The translations under genes and the position numbers were made by a program. DNA of 64,000 bases from an uncultured Oleiphilaceae bacterium (lineage in GTDB: Bacteria > Pseudomonadota > Gammaproteobacteria > Pseudomonadales > Oleiphilaceae): positions 186,001-250,000 of the forward strand of contig CAJXUY010000002.1 in NCBI GenBank assembly GCA_913060665.1. Direction: 5' to 3'. Below, piece by piece: positions 63,712 through 64,000 of this stretch; the stretch's first letter is position 1, and every line of letters begins with the position of its first letter. The notes beneath the pieces were generated by a model. It saw only the letters and a program-made list of their open reading frames with translations, had not been told where the DNA came from and ran no database searches.

Positions 63712-64000
63712 TTAGGAGGGGTAGTATTGTTGGTATAATTTTTTGGTATCAACACCTAACATATATTTGAATCTTAGCGACCACATCAACACAATAGTCT
63801 TCCATACGCCATTTTTTTCCCAGCGGCGACTATTCGTGGTAACAGGTACTTTAATGCAATATGGCCGACTGATCTTCTTGAGCTTTTGGGTTAGAGACAC
63901 GTCTTCCATAAGCGGTTGATCAGGGAACCGCCCAACCCGTTCAAAATACGTTTTTCGTACAAAAATTGCCTGATCCCCAGTAGCAATACCCGTCAGCCAT
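63712..64000 (-). CDS. TIGR04283-type glycosyltransferase family 2, partial
   Basis: Only the C-terminal part is inside the window; the gene continues beyond base 64000. Read to the edge, the frame gives TGIATGDQAIFVRKTYFERV, then FPDQPLMEDVSLTQKLKK and WRFKYML-like ending, the standard C terminus of TIGR04283 GT2 enzymes (GDQAIFV...FPDQPLMEDV). An ATG at 63909 lies within the conserved motif and is not the start. Pairs with the TIGR04282 gene downstream. Confidence 0.88.
   Translation of the reverse strand, partial: WLTGIATGDQAIFVRKTYFERVGRFPDQPLMEDVSLTQKLKKISRPYCIKVPVTTNSRRWEKNGVWKTIVLMWSLRFKYMLGVDTKKLYQQYYPS

Overview
The window reads as chromosome of a marine gammaproteobacterium, probably Oceanospirillales- or Alteromonadales-like. 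The reasons are its housekeeping neighbourhood (guaB-guaA, xseA, proS, DUF2835, 180-kDa NAD-dependent glutamate dehydrogenase, DUF2788, yaaA, rdgC), a fliC-flaG-fliD-fliS polar flagellar cluster, and sigma-28 and sigma-54 type flagellin promoters. No species can be fixed from the sequence alone. No rRNA, tRNA, CRISPR array or intact insertion sequence was seen.

Left part (1-26.9 kb), mostly core genes. guaB-guaA (minus) is divergent from xseA-proS (plus). A decayed lytic transglycosylase pseudogene follows proS, then DUF2835, REP-like repeats and the large glutamate dehydrogenase. A six-gene plus-strand operon encodes a MoxR ATPase, DUF58, DUF4381, two von Willebrand A membrane proteins (the second fused to TPRs) and BatD. 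Next come DUF2788, a thioredoxin-fold/yaaA pair flanked by dispersed repeat modules, rdgC, and a PatZ-like protein acetyltransferase divergent from a histone-deacetylase-family enzyme, a plausible acetylation/deacetylation pair.

Right part (26.9-63 kb), a flagellar filament and flagellin-glycan island bounded by two large flagellin genes. On the left are fliC-flaG-fliD-fliS (minus). A tightly coupled plus-strand operon follows: GT2 glycosyltransferase, UDP-galactopyranose mutase, GDP-mannose 4,6-dehydratase, sugar O-methyltransferase, radical SAM protein, CgeB-like glycosyltransferase, RmlD-like reductase and a cupin. A minus-strand block carries two methyltransferase-like proteins, an acyl module (LuxC-like reductase, LuxE-like acyl-protein synthetase, AMP-forming acyl ligase, FabG-like reductase, acyl carrier protein), a complete pseudaminic acid pathway (PseB, C, H, G, I, F) and a Maf-type flagellin glycosyltransferase. 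A divergent SlyD/FKBP-like gene sits inside the pse genes. The second flagellin (plus) has a sigma-54 type promoter and is followed by a TPR protein with a degenerate methyltransferase domain. Two glycosyltransferases of the TIGR04282/TIGR04283 type end the window.

How it could work together: Pse enzymes make CMP-pseudaminic acid and Maf puts it on flagellin. The plus operon probably makes further sugars (a GDP-6-deoxyhexose, UDP-galactofuranose), methylates them and extends the glycan. The Lux-like/ACP genes could make an unusual acyl or aldehyde-derived decoration. Three enzymes of different type share the same C-terminal ~100-residue Rossmann-like module, which I regard as the most novel signal here.
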